Below are positions 32,216 through 33,100 of a stretch of DNA of 33,100 nt, one piece after another. Within the stretch, counting starts at the first letter, position 1, and every line of letters starts with the position of its first letter. A program made the translations under genes and the position numbers. The stretch is from Bacteroidetes bacterium HGW-Bacteroidetes-3 (lineage in GTDB: Bacteria > Bacteroidota > Bacteroidia > Flavobacteriales > Flavobacteriaceae): assembly GCA_002842505.1 (NCBI GenBank), contig PHDE01000014.1, positions 1 through 33,100 of the forward strand. The letters run 5' to 3'. Under the pieces are notes generated by a model. The model was not told the origin of the DNA. It searched no databases and worked only from the letters and a program-made list of their open reading frames with translations.

Positions 32216-32312
32216 GCGTTAGGGATTGCAGGGGAAAACCTTTTTGCGCTTTTTCAGCGAAAAAAGTTTGGAACGAAAAACCCGACCCCGCCTTTTCGGC
32301 GGGGGAACGCCC
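32216..32312 (+). ncRNA. Structured repeat RNA, copy B (flavo-1-like)
   Basis: It starts GCGTTAGGGATTGCAG and ends GGGAACGCCC, as in the copy at 27421. Stems here are GCGTT/AACGC (closing), CTTTTTGCGCT/AGCGAAAAAAG, and CCCCGCC/GGCGGGG around TTTTC. Between the copies the stem bases differ while the pairing stays. It lies 127 bp before the TolC-type gene and could be part of its leader if transcribed with it. Confidence 0.55.
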
Positions 32313-32439
32313 AATAAAAAAAGGAGGGCAGGCACAAATAAAATTTAACATTTCCATTAGTGGTTAAAAGTGTAACATAAACTAATTTTAGTCGTCATAT
32401 ACAAAAATCAACATCACTAATAAAACTCAGTCAATTATA

Positions 32440-33100
32440 ATGAGAACAAAAATTGTCAGTATTTTGGCTTTTGTGTTATTTATAAACGCAAACGCGCAAG
32501 ATAAAAAATGGACACTTCAAGAATGTGTCAACTACGCTTTAGACCACAATATTTCCATAAAACAACAAGAACTGAGCAAAGATTTGGTTGAAGAAGACAT
32601 TACCATAGCCAAAGGTAATTTTTATCCTTCGCTAAATTCGTCGGCTTCGCAAAACTGGAATTTCGGCTCATTTATTGACATTAATGGCGGTCGGGTTTCC
32701 AGAGACAGCCGCTCCAATAGTTTCGGGTTAAATTCGAACGTAACGCTGTACAACGGAAACAGAAATAAAAATAATTTACTTCAGGTTAAAAAAAGTCTGG
32801 AGGCGGCGGGCTTCGATTTAGAAGAAAATAAAAATGGCATTATGCTGTTTGTGGTAAATGATTATTTAAATGTTTTGCTGAACAAAGAAAGTTTAATTAT
32901 TGCCCAAGACCAGATTGAGATTAGTAAAAAACAGGTTGAAAAAGCAAAGGTTTTGGTGGAAGCCGGCTCAAAACCAAAAGCGTCGCTGTTAGAAGCCGAA
33001 GCAACTTTGGCATCGAATGAGCAACAATTAACCACTGCACAAAATAACCTGGATCTTTCATTATTGGCTTTGGCGCAATTGTTGGGGCAGCCCACAAAGG
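32440..33100 (+). CDS. TolC-family outer-membrane efflux protein (5' part)
   Basis: About 220 codons are present; the gene runs off the right edge and the family is about 430-480 residues long. A signal peptide (MRTKIVSILAFVLFINANAQ) is followed by the diagnostic WTLQECVNYALDHNISIKQQ opening. Long amphipathic helices (NKESLIIAQDQIEISKKQVE) and the turn VLVEAGSKPKASLLEAEATL come next. The strand region FGLNSNVTLYNGNRNKNN fits the beta-barrel part. It forms the outer-membrane channel of a tripartite exporter; the adaptor and pump genes would be expected downstream, outside the window. The ATG at 32440 is fixed by the signal peptide. Confidence 0.95.
   Translation, partial: MRTKIVSILAFVLFINANAQDKKWTLQECVNYALDHNISIKQQELSKDLVEEDITIAKGNFYPSLNSSASQNWNFGSFIDINGGRVSRDSRSNSFGLNSNVTLYNGNRNKNNLLQVKKSLEAAGFDLEENKNGIMLFVVNDYLNVLLNKESLIIAQDQIEISKKQVEKAKVLVEAGSKPKASLLEAEATLASNEQQLTTAQNNLDLSLLALAQLLGQPTK

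Noticed and set aside
1-33100. CRISPR array
   Set aside because: No regularly spaced short repeats were found; the repeats present are two-copy intergenic elements.

Overview
The window looks like a chromosomal segment of a low-GC Bacteroidota, most likely a Flavobacteriaceae member. Supporting signs are lipoprotein and secretory signals typical of the phylum, A-rich leaders without clear Shine-Dalgarno sequences, several promoters of the form TTG-N19/20-TAnnTTTG, and a haem O synthase / COX3 / COX3 / COX4 / SCO / DUF420 cluster in the flavobacterial order.

Layout. (1) 1-1270, minus: 5' part of an AldB/ExaC-type aldehyde dehydrogenase that leaves the window at the left. A gene-free stretch (1271-1768) follows, bounded by a 17-bp perfect inverted repeat. 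(2) 1769-4360, minus: a two-component pair, NarL/FixJ response regulator and TPR-containing HisKA_3 histidine kinase, stop and start codons abutting. (3) 4561-18883, plus: twelve co-directional genes divergent from the two-component pair. Eleven encode exported proteins or lipoproteins and one a small membrane protein. They include a DUF4920-like protein, a YbjN-like protein, two paralogous TPR proteins with beta-rich C-termini, two paralogous proteins of unknown function, a seven-bladed PD40-type propeller, a lipocalin-like protein, a DUF4870-like membrane protein, an M48 metallopeptidase and a small lipoprotein. The unit [TPR/beta protein + partner] occurs twice, on either side of the propeller gene. 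This is the best candidate here for an undescribed cell-envelope system. (4) 19281-26073: a decayed genomic island in the 3' end of tRNA-Leu(UAA), bounded by a 19-bp direct repeat. It holds a GIY-YIG pseudogene broken by an 88-bp mini-element, three toxin-antitoxin modules, a type IIG restriction-modification enzyme, an IS66 transposase fragment and a tyrosine recombinase C-terminal fragment. (5) 26061-26237: intact tRNA-Leu and tRNA-Gly genes. (6) 26362-31958, plus: cytochrome oxidase assembly and subunit genes (haem O synthase, two subunit III proteins, subunit IV, an SCO-like protein without the copper motif, a true SCO protein, DUF420, a small CxxC membrane protein). (7) 31959-33100: repeat-rich spacer and the 5' part of a TolC-family efflux gene that leaves the window at the right.

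How the parts work together. Region 6 supplies haem O, peripheral subunits and copper delivery for a cytochrome c oxidase whose subunits I and II are not in the window. Region 4 is a defence and addiction cargo whose mobility gene is destroyed. Region 3 is probably controlled by the adjacent two-component system, but that rests on position and on a shared upstream motif only. Two copies of a structured repeat (27421 and 32216) keep their hairpins while the stem sequences differ, which suggests a conserved RNA. All family calls are from reading the sequence by eye; no database search was run.
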